A DNA stretch of 64,000 bases, taken from Akebia trifoliata. Taxonomy: Eukaryota; Streptophyta; Magnoliopsida; Ranunculales; Lardizabalaceae. Below the pieces are notes generated by a model. It searched no databases. It saw only the letters and a list, made by a program, of their open reading frames with translations, and was not told the DNA's origin. The stretch spans positions 14,503,892 through 14,567,891 of the forward strand of contig CM030714.1 of assembly GCA_017979445.1 (NCBI GenBank), given 5' to 3'. This document shows positions 35,331-47,620 of the stretch, in pieces (the stretch's first letter is position 1; every line of letters begins with the position of its first letter). Position numbers and translations under genes: made by a program.

Positions 35331-36056
35331 TCACATTAGCACGTCTTCAACCTTAGAAGGGTTTACGGCTATTCCTTCATTGGACACCACGTGTCCTAGG
35401 AACTTTACCTTCTGGAGCCAGAATTTACACTTCCTAAACTTGGCATATAACTTATGTTCTCGTAGAATCTGAAGTATAATCCTGAGGTGTCTCTCATGGT
35501 CCTCCCTCGACTTAGAGTAGATTAGGATGTCATTTATGAACACACTGACAAACTTGTCAAGGTGCTCCCAAAATATCCGGTGCATCAGATCTATGAATGA
35601 TGCCGATGAATTTGTCAGACTGAAAGGCATCACTAGATATTCAAAGTGCCCTAGCCTAGTCCGAAATGCAGTCTTCGAGATATCCGCCTCCCGGATCCTC
35701 AACTGGTGGTACCCAGATCGCAAATCAATCTTAGAGAAGTATTGGGCACCCTGTAGTTGGTCGAATAAATGATCAATGCGTGGAAGGGGCTACTTATTCT
35801 TGATGGTCACGTGATTTAACCTCCGATAGTCGATACATAAACGGAATGACCCATCCTTCTTCTTAACAAACAAAATCGATGCTCCCCATGGTGAGAAACT
35901 CGATCGAATAAACCCCAAGTTAGTAAACTCATTAATTTGCGCTTTCAACTCTCGGGTTTCTACCGGGGCCATTCGGTATGGTGCGATGGAGATAAGCCAT
36001 GTGCCTGGTACTAAATCGATAGAAAACTCTATCTCACGACGTGGAGATAAATCCGA
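35331..36056 (-). pseudogene. Reverse transcriptase of chromovirus B
   Basis: Minus-strand frame that starts right after solo LTR F. It shows the Ty3-type blocks in order: [40 protein letters not shown], a stop at 35790, [35 protein letters not shown], the catalytic box as [11 protein letters not shown], and [12 protein letters not shown]. The usual F(I/V)DD box has its first Asp changed to Asn, so polymerase activity is lost. There is no frameshift, only stops. Residues left of F (protease side) are at 37788-38213. Confidence 0.92.
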
Positions 36057-37787
36057 TGAAAGCGCCCTCGATCCGCGGGGTGCGCAGATCCACTTTTGAC
36101 CCATGAGGTTTGGGAGTCGCCACCTAGTTATTACGGTCTATGAATCGATCAATGACTCTAAATAGATAAAGAACTAATTTAGAACAGAAAAAATTGAATT
36201 CGGGGATCATGTTACGGAGTTGGAAGGTATTAGGCACCAACCCCGCCCGGCCAAAGCCGGTCTCTACTAATTTCTCAAATAAGTTACATTGCTAAAAGAC
36301 CTAGATAATAAAAATAAGAAATTATACATTTCCGATAGCAAAGACCTTGTTCCCTCAGATCCGACAAAAATTGTTCTTTGTACCGTACTCCTTGCTTCGT
36401 TCTGTCTCCGGATTTGATTTCTGATCTCCGAGGCAAGGTATCTCCTTTTTTTAATCTGGACTCTTCGAGTTTGTTATGGATTTTACGTTGTTTTTGGAGA
36501 GTTTTTAGGTGTTTTTTAGGCTAAAATCGAAGGGGGGATGTTAGGTAAGGAGTTGGGACTCCAAAACTAGGGTAGGCTAGGGGGCTTTTAGACCTACTTC
36601 TCTTAGGGTTTATGATTTGATACGAAAATAGGGTGTGAGCACCCCTATTTATAGATTTTTTTAGGGGTTGATTTAGATAGAGTTAGTGTTTAATTAGAAT
36701 TCTTTTAATTAGAGTTGTGTTTTAGTTAGAATTAGTTTAGGTAGAGTTGTGCTTTAATTAGAATTTTTTTAGGTGGAGTTGTGTTTTAATTAGAACTCTA
36801 TTAGATAGAGTTATTATTTAATTAGAACTCTATTATGCTTTTGACTTTTTGTCTTATTTGTTTGACTTTTAATATTTTGACTTTAGTCCTAATTGATTGA
36901 CTTTTAATATCTTGACTTCAGTCTTGCTTAATTGACTTTAATTTTGACCTTAGTCTCACTTGATTGACTTTAATACCTTGACCTTAGTCTTGCTTGATTG
37001 ACTTTAAATTTTTGGAGAACCCTCCTCTATTATATCTTTAATTCTTTGGACCCCCAAATGGAGGGGTCCTTAAAGAAATATCTCACGAACCCTCAACAAT
37101 TTTGCCTGAGAGCCCGATTGATAGATTTCTTTGGTTCAAAATTTTAAATTAATTTCATTAATATTTCACTTCAATTATTTAATGTTTTATTTATTAATTT
37201 CAAATTTTTTAATTATGAAAATTGTGAAATTACTGTTTTACCCCCGGAGAGGACTTTTCACGTTTTAAGTCGGTTTTTAATGTTCTAGGATATTTTAGAA
37301 TCAATTTTTCGTAAGGAATTCAATGGAAATATTAGTTTGTGTCATTTATGAAATTTTTGTGTGAAATGGTCGTGACCTTTATGAGGGTCATTTTCGTAAT
37401 TTTGTCAAATTCTGTGAAAATTGGCGAAATGATTTATTTAGTTTCGATTTGTTATTTTATGTGTTCGAAAGGGTTTTCCTAAACAAAACGTAGGCTCTAG
37501 GGTTGTTTTGATATTAGGGGTATTTTGGTAATTTGATAGTTTTTTAGTGATTTTTATCGTGAAGCTTCTTTTTGTCTTAAAAATTATGATTTCTATGTTT
37601 TTGGAGTCGTATTTTTCTAGCGTAGCGTGGTTTCTAAGGTTTTGTCAGTTTGAGATACCTCATCCGGATTTCTGAAACACATCTGGTAACAAAATAAAGC
37701 AATGGAATACACATCCATCATTGGGAATCATTGTGATCGGGTTGACGAGTTGATTAATCAGGCGGATGCAAAATTGGGGTGTCTACA
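36057..37787 (-). mobile_element. Solo LTR F inserted in pol of B
   Basis: Inverted relative of LTR K: sense start TGTAGACACCCC at 37787, sense end GCGCTTTCA at 36057, 1731 bp. The flanks are CCGGG and TCGGA in sense (37788-37792 and 36052-36056), an aged 5-bp duplication. Counting one copy of the duplication only, the pol frame runs through from the protease-linker side into the REIEF block, which confirms the boundaries. It shares the GC-rich CCGGGCGGGGTTGG segment and the AGTCAATCAAG repeats with K. Confidence 0.9.
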
Positions 37788-38213
37788 CCCGGTAATTCTT
37801 CGAAAAAAATATCTCCAAATTCCCTGACTACCTCTACCATATCCGTTGATGTCTCTAGTTCCGATATACTCAAAGTCCCCAATTGATTGTATAAAGGACC
37901 GTCTCCTCTATACTTGGATCCTCGAACCTTGACTTTTGGATAATCTGGTCATCTAAAGACTACTGATCTTGCGAAGCAATCGACGTGGGCATGGTTCTGT
38001 ATTAGCCAATCCATCCCCAAAATGACATCAAAGTCAAAACAATCTAATGTCATGAAGTCGGTACTCATTTCTTGGTCCTCTATCCTAATTACACAATTTC
38101 GACATAATTTCTAAGTTATCTGTCAGTCTCCCAATGGTGTAGATAGTTTCATTAATCGGCCCGTATCAGAAATCTCTAATTTTAACAACCGTGCAATCTT
38201 AGTGGAAGTATAT
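37788..38213 (-). pseudogene. Protease and linker of chromovirus B, C-terminal part
   Basis: Contains the retropepsin-side motif DFDVILGMDWL at about 37990-38035 and, before LTR F, the linker VREFGDIFFEELPG that leads into reverse transcriptase. The protease N-terminus lies beyond LTR G at 41360-41393, where the active-site triplet reads DTS (VLFDTSSS) instead of DTG/DSG. Stops interrupt the frame (for example near 38112 and 37950). Confidence 0.8.
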
Positions 38214-41200
38214 TGTGGCGCCCCGCCGAACACTAACACAAATCCCCATGTCAGATCTCGAGGTATTATGTAGCACCTCGAAATTTCGGCATGGTCTCCT
38301 CTCTTTATGTTAGCATTCCAAGGCGTTCAACCTGCACCTGACAAACGACATACAATCCTGCATACATATACAAAATATAGTACTAGCGGAAGCTTATACA
38401 CGTCTAATAACGTACGAAAGATCAGAGTGCGGAAGAATAAAATTTACGGGATTATACAAAAATTTCTCACTCTAACAAGAGTCCTAACGCTCAATACAAA
38501 TCTATAATACTCCTAGACAAATGGAGTATAACTCCAATACTTACCAGGTGACGGACTCTGGCTGTTTATCTGACCTACCAGATGATTCTCACTCATGTTC
38601 TACTCCTGTCTCGCTAAGCTTCGGATCTGAAACTAAAAAATGGAGAATGAAAGGGTGAGTAACAATGGTTACCCAGTAAGGAAGCAACAATTTCTGCCAA
38701 TAACCTCTCCTAACATGAACGAATAAACATACTGAATCATTTTAAAATAAACAAAGTTTTACAGAAGAAAACTACGATTAACTAGTACATATAGCCAGGG
38801 ATGAGCAACTAAACATTTTAAAACTCACATTACATCGATCAGCAGTACTCACTATAACATTATCTTTTTATACAAATCTAATTGATCAAATGGAAACAAT
38901 AAACATGCATTTCATTTTATATATCAAAATAAGCAACAGATACATAATACACGATGGTGGAGTATTGGAATTAGAGAGTTGGGATTCACGACTGGATCGC
39001 TCCCAGTCGGGACATGATGTTACAATTCCTTTCTGGCTTTTAGTTCCTGATTTTGTGGCCGGTCGCTGCCCTTACCACGTTTGGTTGACCATTTATCCGG
39101 CTCAGGCTGGCCGTTTGACGTGACCGTAAGCAATGGGTCTCTTTTCGATGTGTCAGAACGTTCGACTACTATAGATTGTTAGTGATCACTGACTAATCAT
39201 CTTCGTCTATGCCTATCAGGCGTACATGTGATTCCCAAAGATACAAACTATTCGTATACAACCACCTTTACATTACAAGTTCACTGGTAAAGATAGAGAG
39301 GAATAAACCCGGATTCCAGTTGTGACTCCACTCTCATACGCGTCCCATACCACGTATGAGTTTGGTGGTCCCTACCGTACATCCCAGGATAGTACACCAC
39401 TCCGGATGATATGACGCACTATCCCTTCAGGCATTCACAAACTCTTTAACAGCTCACAAAATAGCTACATATGTATATTATTTTTATTTGAAAACAAAAG
39501 AGGAATTAACAATACAAGGTTGAGAATGGATATCCAGTTTCCTACCATGCAAGTGTGGCCACCCGGCCTAAAATAAATAACATAACAGAGCGCCTCGCGC
39601 TAACAGAAAGTAAATAAACATGCAACCAGTAACATTATCCCTGGATATCCGTTCACCAACCTGCATACAACACAACAATGTAAAATGCAGACATCACCCC
39701 TCGGGTGTGACTCTGACATTTTACCGTTTCATACCCTTTTTCCCTTTTTTCGACTTTTACAGTTTTCAATCTCTTCATAAAATATCCATTTTCTGATATT
39801 CATCAACTCAATATGAGTTCATTGAATATTAAATCACATTTTTCAACAATAGAATTTATTTCTATCAATAATATTGAAAAAAAAATACAAATTTCATATC
39901 AAAACGGGGTCCGAGCAGTGCACAAGACCCAATTTATGGTAATAACCCGTTAAAACACCCTACCCACGTATAATTTATTAAAAATACAATTAAACATATC
40001 AAACATGCAATTTCTGGCGTGAACTTTTGAAATAACAAAATAATTCTATATTTTAAAAATACATCCAAATTTTTCCAATAAAATCCTAAATGCAATTTTC
40101 ACAATCTAGATTACTAATAGAAATTGAGAGTTCCTTACAATCACTAGGCGATGGAATTGAAGCACGTGCGCGGAAATCGAGACGATTGGCACGAAAATCG
40201 AGGCGGACCGAACTTCGAAGCGGCTGATTTTCGAAACTGGCTTGGTGGTTTCGAAGATCTCGATGTACTCGTCTCTTTTCCCTTCTACGACAAAAGACGG
40301 TTTGACCCCGAAATCGATGAAAACCGAGGTCGAAGTTACGAAAATCTCCGTATAAAAATACGGCTGATTTTTGACTATACGGGGTGAAAAAGACGAGAAA
40401 ACGGAAGGAACTTGGTTGGGTTATGTAGAGAATGAGGCTGCGGACGTTTCTCCCTTCTGCGTCGGAAAGCGATTTGACCCCGAAACGGACGAAATGCGAG
40501 GTCAAAGTTTCGAAATTTCCGTATCCAAATACGGCTGATTTTTGACGATATCGGGTGAAATAGAAAGTGAAATGAAGATAGGTTGGGTGGGTTTTGTAGA
40601 GAACGAAGCTGCGGACATTTCTCCCTTCTGCGGCGATCGTCGAAAATGGACCGTTTGCGAGAGATCTGAAGTGGAAAAATCGGAGAAAAAAAAACAAATT
40701 TTCGTTTTATATGTCTCGGCCATATGACGCGTTGGGGAAGATGAGTTATAAAAAAAATTTAAATTTTTTTTTTTATAAAAGTTAGGACGAAATCGGTATT
40801 TCGCCTATTGTTTTGATCGACGATAACTTGGTCATTCGGTCTCCAAAACTGACAAACGAATATACTATTTCGCCTAATTTTTCGTTCCGGATCTAATGGT
40901 ATAGTCAATTTCTACAAATTATGTCTCCATAAAAAATTTACATTTTTGGCCTGACGTGACCCCTAAACTTGATGTCGTTTTCATTTTTGGCGATAATTCG
41001 ACTTCCTGATCTCCAAAAATGACAAATAAATAGTCTATGTTGAATAATTTTTCGTTATGAACCCAATGGTATGATCGAATTTTACAAATTATTGCTCTAA
41101 TAAAAAGTCACTGTTTTAACTTGGTCCGACTCGGTAATCGAGGATTTTGCAACTTTTATATTCAGACTCGCATTTGAGCGTGCTTACAGGCTAAACTATA

Positions 41201-41359
41201 TTTTTCGATCATTTTGAATCTAATGGTGAGGTCAGATTCCATTAAAAATGATCAGAACAAGGTCGCATAGTTTTACCCTAAGTCTCACTTTCAAGATTTT
41301 CTTAAAATTCCACTATTTATTTTTCCTCGAGATACGAATTAAAATTTTGGGGTGTTACA
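38214..41359 (-). mobile_element. Solo LTR G inserted in protease region of B
   Basis: A complete LTR of 3146 bp, TGTGGCGCCCC to GGGGTGTTACA, with a perfect 5-bp duplication TATAT on both sides (38209-38213 and 41360-41364). No primer site or polypurine tract adjoins it, so it is solo. It belongs to the GGCGCC subfamily with J and A. Its ends and interior are less decayed than those of A, consistent with its being among the youngest insertions. Confidence 0.93.
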
Positions 41360-42698
41360 TATATGATCTAGAAGAACTGGTATCAAACAAAACTCAAATC
41401 TTAATGTTGGAAATCAAAATTGTACCTTCTAATACCTCGTCTGACACTAGTATCTCCTCCTGAGTCAGATGGTAAACTCTGCCTTGGGATTTAGGAGTCA
41501 CCCCCGGCTGTTGCTGTGATAAAGGGTAGTTTCTTCTGATGTGTCTAGGCTGTCTGCAACCAAAACATACTAACGGTCTTGTCTGAATAGGTCTCTGTGG
41601 GATAGGTGGTCTCACATTCTGTCTGGTTGGTCCCCTTGGCCTTGTTGGCGTCACTGAAGCCCCAACTGGTCCATAACTCGATGGTGCAGGAGGGCGATAT
41701 TGCAAATACGTGGGTCCAGAGGCACTTGGTCTCAAAAACATGGACCTCTTGGCTGGATCAGTCCTAGGGGGAAATGAAGTCTGGGGTCGACAAGTCTGCC
41801 CCCTCGAAGTTTACAACTCCATATCCTCCAGCTCAACCCTCTCAACTCGACTCACTGTGTCTCTGTAGTTAGTGGTCTCGATCACTGACATCCTAGCCCT
41901 TAGGTAGGATCGCAGTCCTCTGAAAAATATGAGAGCTTTCTGCAGATCGGTCAGAATCAGCTCGGGTGCGTATCGTGATAACCTAGTAAATCTCAGCTCG
42001 TAGTCTGTAACAGATAGGTTGCCTTGCACCAAACTTGAAAACTCTTGATGTTTAATCTCTCGGGCCGTCTAGGATATGAATCGATCTAGGAACATCCTCT
42101 CGAAATCGGACCACTCGTAAGGTCCATCCCCCAAAACATTCCTCTCGGAACACCACCAATGGCTGGCATCCCCGTCAAACTGAAATGCAGCCACCGGTAC
42201 CCACTGGTCTCTCAGGCACTGCATAGTGCTTAGGATCTCTCAGGTCCTCAAAACCCACTCCTCGACCTCAGTCGGGTCCGAAGAACCTCTAAATCTGGGT
42301 GGACGTAGTTGCTGGAAGTTCTGTAGTCACATCCCCGGGTCTGTTGGTGCCTGGGGTGAAGGAGTTTTCACAGTCCTCAATGGTACAACCTGTGGCTGTG
42401 GCTCATGTGGTGGCTCTGGGGGTGGAATAGGGTCGGCCTCTTGTGAAGAAGCCTGACGCTCCCTCAACTCAGCTACCTCCTCAACTAGCCTAGCCTGTGA
42501 CTCGAGCATCTCTTCCCTAAACTTTTTCTGGGACTCAGCCATCTGTCCCATGAACGACATTAGCTGTGCTATCGGATTGGGGGACTGATCCGATGCCTGC
42601 CCCGTTTCTACTGTAGTTCGGTATCTCCCTCGGCCTCTACCTCTGCCCCATCTGCTCATCTCGTTTATGTTCATCATCAACAAGGCATCTATTCTCAC
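41360..42698 (-). pseudogene. gag of chromovirus B
   Basis: Starts with an ATG at 42698 and runs without frameshift but with stops at about 42327, 42237, 42068, 41811 and 41394. N-terminal part: an Arg/Gly-rich segment (RWGRGRGRGRYR), a helix-rich Glu/Arg stretch and a Pro-rich linker. Capsid part: WVLRT, FDGDASHWW, ERMFLDRFI, FRGLRSYLRARMSV. Then a Pro/Arg-rich linker and one zinc knuckle, CFGCRQPRHIRRNY, whose last Cys is Tyr. Ends in the protease start. Normal role: the virus-like particle that packages retrotransposon RNA. Not functional here. Confidence 0.9.
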
Positions 42699-42884
42699 AA
42701 GGCTAAGGTTGTTCTTATGGAAGAATTTATCGATATCTTAATTAAGAATTTAGTAATGAACACCATTTTCACTACTAACTGAAATAACCTAAGACTTATC
42801 TTAATCTTACTAAGCTCTATGGACTCTAGACATGGAAGAGTTCGTAATCCCAATACGGAACTACAAATGAGCTCTGAAATCAAC
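42699..42884 (-). other. 5' leader and primer site of chromovirus B
   Basis: Untranslated leader similar to those of J and A (AGTAATGAACACCATTTT words). The primer-binding site is 42871-42882, a version of TGGTATCAGAGC with two mismatches, two bases from the LTR. Confidence 0.75.
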
Positions 42885-43400
42885 TTTGACGTCCCGCCAA
42901 ACGCTAAAACAAATCCCAAGGCCGCCTTGAGGCACTAGGTGGTGCCCCAAAACTTCGGCATGGTCTCCTCTATTTATGTTAGCGTTCCACGGAACTAAAA
43001 CCTGAAAAAACAATAATCAAACAAATCCTATATATAACATGTGACAAAAACATACAAGGTATAGAAGAGAATGAGTGACGAACAGCATAAGGTGAGATCA
43101 GAGTGGCGCAAAATGGTAAAATATACAAGATTACAAAAATTTATCCTCCCTCTAACATAGCCCTATCACTCGGCCCAAAACACTATGTACAACTCCTAGG
43201 ACGAATTAACTCCTAGGACGAATTAACTCCTAGGAGAAATAATCCCAATGCTCACCGAGTAATGGGCACTGGTTGTCGATCTGACCAACCAGATGCTCCT
43301 TGACGGATGGCTCAACACTCGCCTCTCCAAGCACAGGATCTGCAACTAAAAAAAATTGGAAGGAAAGGGTGAGTAACAATGGTTACCCAGTAGGTCCACT
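42885..43400 (-). repeat. Truncated 5' LTR of chromovirus B
   Basis: Only the last 516 bp (sense) of the 5' LTR remain, joined directly to plus-oriented LTR E. It keeps the ACATAG region deleted in the 3' LTR and a triple 17-bp repeat CCTAGGACGAATTAACT at about 43195-43240. With 43893-44409 it forms a long inverted repeat. Confidence 0.85.
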
Positions 43401-44409
43401 AACAATCTAGTAGTAGTCGAACGTTCTGACACATCGAAAAGAGACCCATTGCTTACGGTCACGTCAAACGGCCCGCCTGAGCCGGATAAAATGGTCACCA
43501 GTGTGGTAAGCGCAGCGACCGACCACAAAATCAGGAACTAAAAGTCAGATTTATGTTGTAACATCATGTCCCGACTAGGAGCTATCCAGTCGTGAATCCC
43601 AACGCTCATATTCCATTACTCCACCACTTTGTATTATGTATCTGTTGTTATATTTTGAATTATAAACTGAAAAACATGTTTATTATTTCAATGTTGCCAA
43701 CTGTATTTGCATAAAATGGAAAATGTATAATAAGTATGGATGATTGATGCTATGTGTAACTTTTAAACTGTTTAGTTGCTCATCCCTAGCTATATGTACC
43801 CGTTATTCGTAGTTTCAATTGTAAAACTTGCATGTTTTGAAATAATGCAGTATGATTATTCGATCACGTTAGATAAGGTTATTAGTAGGAATTATTTGTG
43901 GACCTACTGGATAACCATTGTTACTCACCCTTTCCTTCCAATTTTTTTTATTACAGATCCTGTGCTTGGGGAGGCGAGTGTTGAGCCATCCGTTGAGGAG
44001 CATCTGGTTGGTCAAATTGATGACCAGTGCCCATTACCCGGTGAGTATTGGGATTATTTCTCCTAGGAGTTAGTTCGTCCTAGGAGTTAGTTCGTCTTAG
44101 GAGTTGTACATAGTGATTTGGGCCGAGTGATAGGCTATGTTAGAGAGAGGATAAATTTTTGTAATCCTGTATATTTTACCATTTTGTGCCACTCTGATCT
44201 CTCCTTACGCCATTCGTCACTCATTCTCTTCCATACCTTGTATGTTTTTGTCACATGTTATATACAGGACTTGTTTGATTATTATTTTATCAGGTTTGAG
44301 TTCCGTGGAATGCTAACATAAATAGAGGAGACCATGCTGAAGTTTCGAGGCGCCACCTAGTGCCTTAAGACGGCCTTGGGATTTGTGTTAGCATTTGGGG
44401 GGCATCACA
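43401..44409 (+). repeat. Nested LTR E, part 2
   Basis: The last 1009 bp of the plus-oriented LTR, ending GGGGGGCATCACA and followed by TATCA (44410-44414), the partner of 29207-29211. Compared with full LTRs, about 1.5 kb between part 1 and part 2 is missing together with most of B's 5' LTR, so one large deletion removed both. It contains the tandem CCTAGGAGTTAGTTCGT at 44062-44105. Confidence 0.87.
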
Positions 44410-44414
44410 TATCA

Positions 44415-45900
44415 CTTCCTTACTAATATCTATCAACAACAACTCTTTCAAATCTTCTCTATTCTTTATATTTACTTCTATCACCAATTACACCATCTAT
44501 TATGTTTTACTCATACTTACCCTGATTATTACTCCTCATTACATAGACTTACCGCAAACACATCACTACTATTTGCACACCATTTAATACTCCTTAATAA
44601 GATAATACACAATCTCCATACTTATTATATCCCTACTATAATACAAATATCTACTAACACTAAATTCGCAAACTACATTAAAATCTTTATTCCCAATACA
44701 CCAATATCTTTATATTCAATGCAATATTTCATTTCTGCTTACCGTGACATCTCCTCAAGGCCTTTTTCATAATTTTCATGATTTAAAACCTTAATCAAGA
44801 GGGTAAATCTTACATCAAATAAATTGTTTCGCAACTAACCACGTGTGAAGGGCCTAGCAAATACTTCTTCAACATGGACACGTGGAACATCCGGTGAACT
44901 TGCTTAAAATCCGTTCAACTACTTCAAACGATCCCATAAGTTACAAGTCACACGTTTTCTTTCTCTACTCCCAAAATTACAGTATTGACCAGTTATTGTT
45001 TAAATATCATTATAATATCAATTAATCCTTACTCATGTAATTTTATATTTTTGCCTAAATTATACATATTTCCACTTATCATCCCATATTAACAGTACCA
45101 CAATTAACCTTTACAAATCTCACAACTATGTCTCATGACTTTCAATTCATAAGCAATATTGTTATCTTACCTTCTTCATCTATTTCTCACAATTTCATTA
45201 AGTCACCATTAATGGAACCTTGTCACAAAATCATTCCTTCTCGCATTTTACATTGACTTACCTTGCTTTCAAAACTACCTTTTCTATCTAACTCTTTCCT
45301 ACTATAATTCTAATCCTTTTAACTCTACTTTTAGCTTATCCAATTGTCAAATCCAACATGTTCCACTATACATAAATCTACCCCTTACCACTTCTAATGA
45401 AATTCATCATTCACACGTCGAATTTACCTCCAAATATTCATTCATTTTGATCGTCTACCAAATTTCAGTTTTAGATTGCACACCTATACTATGTAGGTTC
45501 TTACCTAATTTTTCTGAAAAAATCTTCTTCTTTCTTCACAAGGTATCATCCTAAGCATCACTTACCAACAAATATTTTTAGCCTTTACGCACACAAATCC
45601 AACACCATATTATTACCATGTTATAAATGTACTCATCCCCACAACACATATTTTCCCGTGTAATGTTCTTTTCTACCCTACTCTACTGTTTATATCTCGT
45701 CAGCATTCTTTGTCTCCTAGTACTCAACAACCTTTTGTCAATCATAGTCTTCTAGTGGAGTAGTCAGTTTTATTACTCGGCCTATCTCGACAATTTCTAA
45801 CTTTAGTAAGTATGCATAATCTTATCAGAAGTATATGATCTAAAGGAAACAGCATTGAATAAAAGTCCAATTTTCTAAAATCATAATTAAAAATCGTACC
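44415..45900 (-). pseudogene. Element A interior: pol remnant and non-coding part
   Basis: Almost all of pol is missing. Only about 150 bp at 44838-44990 is recognisable as the pol C-terminus (GSFEVVER and the segment around MLKKYL, compare 33430-33560). The rest, 44991-45900, is AT-rich, C-rich on this strand, and has no reading frame. The same arrangement occurs in element D (58801-60349, opposite strand), including the 45700-45850 stretch, so the deletion predates both insertions. The plus-strand open frames here (such as 44395-44772) are low-complexity and not believable. Confidence 0.75.
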
Positions 45901-47023
45901 TTCCAAAATTTCGTTGGAGACAAGTACTTTCTCCTAGGTTACCACCCCTGCTTGAGACTACAATAGATGGCACTATCTCAGGATATGTCCCACCTGACCA
46001 CACGCGAAACATGTCGGTGATTTTTTCTTCATAGATTTCTGTGGAGTGGGTAGTTGGTTAACTGGAGCTTGTAATCTCTGAACCTGTTTTATTGGTACTG
46101 TTGGCCCCATTGGCATCATTGGAGTCCCAATTGCTCTCTGACTCGATGATGAGGGAATCCTACAACTTGATAGTGAAGTAGTTTTATATTGTGGATAAAC
46201 TTATCCAGGGGTGGGTGGCCTCAAATACATCAACCTTTTGGCCGGGTCTAATCTGAAAGGAAGATAGGTCAAGGGTTGACTGGTCTGTCCCTGAGACATC
46301 TGTAATTCCAACCCCTCTCGTTTTCTACTGGTAGTTCGGTCCGCTTGCGATGGTGTAGGCATGTCATCAATCCTGTTAAAATTCGATGGCTTTATTATTT
46401 CTTCAATTGGCCCATCCAACATCCTTCTGAGCCATGCATCTTTTATCGGTCGACGTGAACCCGACCATTACTTCCCTATATGCCCCAACTTCCCATATTC
46501 ATAGCATGCTACTACTCTTTCTTTTGACTGGTTTAGGAGCATATGTTGTTGTTTCTTACAAAATTCTTTCATCCTCTTGAGCGGGTATTTCTATAGTCTC
46601 GTTTCTTATCCATGGTTGTTTTCCCTACAATCTTGATAGTTTCGTAATTTTTTGCCTCTTATTGGATCCTAACTGCATTTCTTCTACTAGGCTTTGAAAC
46701 GGTGCTTGTACTGTCCCTATTTTTTCATCTAGTCCTTCTTGTGGTAGGATATTTACTTCTTGATCATTTTCGAGTTTATTCTTAAAATAATGGTCGAGTC
46801 TTTCTTTTATTCTCTCTAATCTTTTTGTTAATTGACCCACCATGATTATTTGAGCTTCAAACATCTCCGATTGTCTTCTTTCCATACGTGCCTGACTTTG
46901 AGATAACTTAGAGACTACTTCTATCAATCATTCTATCTTGGTAAGTTTACTAGACCCAAGTAGATCTTCCCTACCAGTTTGACTCCTTCTCACAGGTCCA
47001 GTTGCACCTATATTTCCTTGCAT
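45901..47023 (-). pseudogene. gag of non-autonomous element A
   Basis: Start codon at 47023-47021, beginning MQGNIGATGPVRRSQTGRED. Next come a 100-residue coiled-coil-like frame (46625-46927, rich in Gln, Arg, Glu), a zinc knuckle at about 46490-46535 whose second Cys is Tyr (CYEYGKLGH), a linker with QADRTTSRKREGLELQMSQ, a Pro-rich part, and a second knuckle at about 45990-46020 (CFACGQVGHILR, then a stop). Having two knuckles distinguishes it from the gag of B. Many stops; not functional. Confidence 0.78.
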
Positions 47024-47606
47024 CTTTCCTAACCTGCAAGTTCAGTAATCTTCAATTTATCATAAATAAGGCACTTCTTAGAATCACACCAACATCATTC
47101 TTATGAAAGCCTTAACTACTAGTATAATAAGGAATCTAGTAATGAACACATTTTTATTACTAACATAATAGACCTTTATCATATGTTCCATGAATGGCAT
47201 TAACTATGCTATCGAATCAGTAATCTGATCCAGAATTTGTCTCGTCTCTATTGCGTTTCGACCTCTGTCTCGTCCACTCCTCTCACTTATTTTTATTCTT
47301 AACAGGGCACTTATTAGAATAAGGCCAAAACCACTCTTACGTAACTATGAATTGTTACCATAACCTGGAACTTAGTAATGGACTCTATTTCCATTACTAA
47401 CAGAATAAAACTAAAATTATATCCTAGGCTTACTGGGCTCTATGGACTTCTAGACACGAAAAAACTCATAATTCCATTACGGAAGTACTAATGAGCTCGG
47501 ATACCGAATTCTTAGTGACACTTTATGATCATCACTCTAATATCTGTGGTATCAGCCAACTCCTATAAATATAGCAGATCTGTATCCCATACGGATCTAA
47601 TGCTAT
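47024..47606 (-). other. 5' leader of element A, partly duplicated
   Basis: The leader words TAGTAATGAACAC/CATTACTAACA occur twice (47130-47165 and 47370-47400). Between them, 47180-47290 resembles the gag N-terminus of element B (compare 42550-42660) and the mosaic part of J (450-560). So the leader carries a second, B-like gag start, as from template switching. Confidence 0.6.
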
Positions 47607-47618
47607 GCTCTGATACCA
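47607..47618 (-). other. Primer-binding site of element A (tRNA-iMet)
   Basis: Minus strand TGGTATCAGAGC, exact, two bases from the LTR at 47621. Confidence 0.88.
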
Positions 47619-47620
47619 TC

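Noticed and set aside
33259..35772. Plus-strand open frames of 60-170 codons across the pol region (for example 34156-34665)
   Set aside because: They are antisense shadows of the minus-strand pol, which shows clear family motifs in order.
40086..40697. 203-codon minus-strand open frame in LTR G as a gene
   Set aside because: It lies wholly in an LTR, recurs with stops in the other LTR copies, and has low-complexity Phe/Arg-rich composition with no domain.
33231..42698. Endogenous plant pararetrovirus
   Set aside because: LTRs, tRNA-iMet primer site, polypurine tract, an integrase after RNase H and a C-terminal chromodomain identify a Ty3 retrotransposon.
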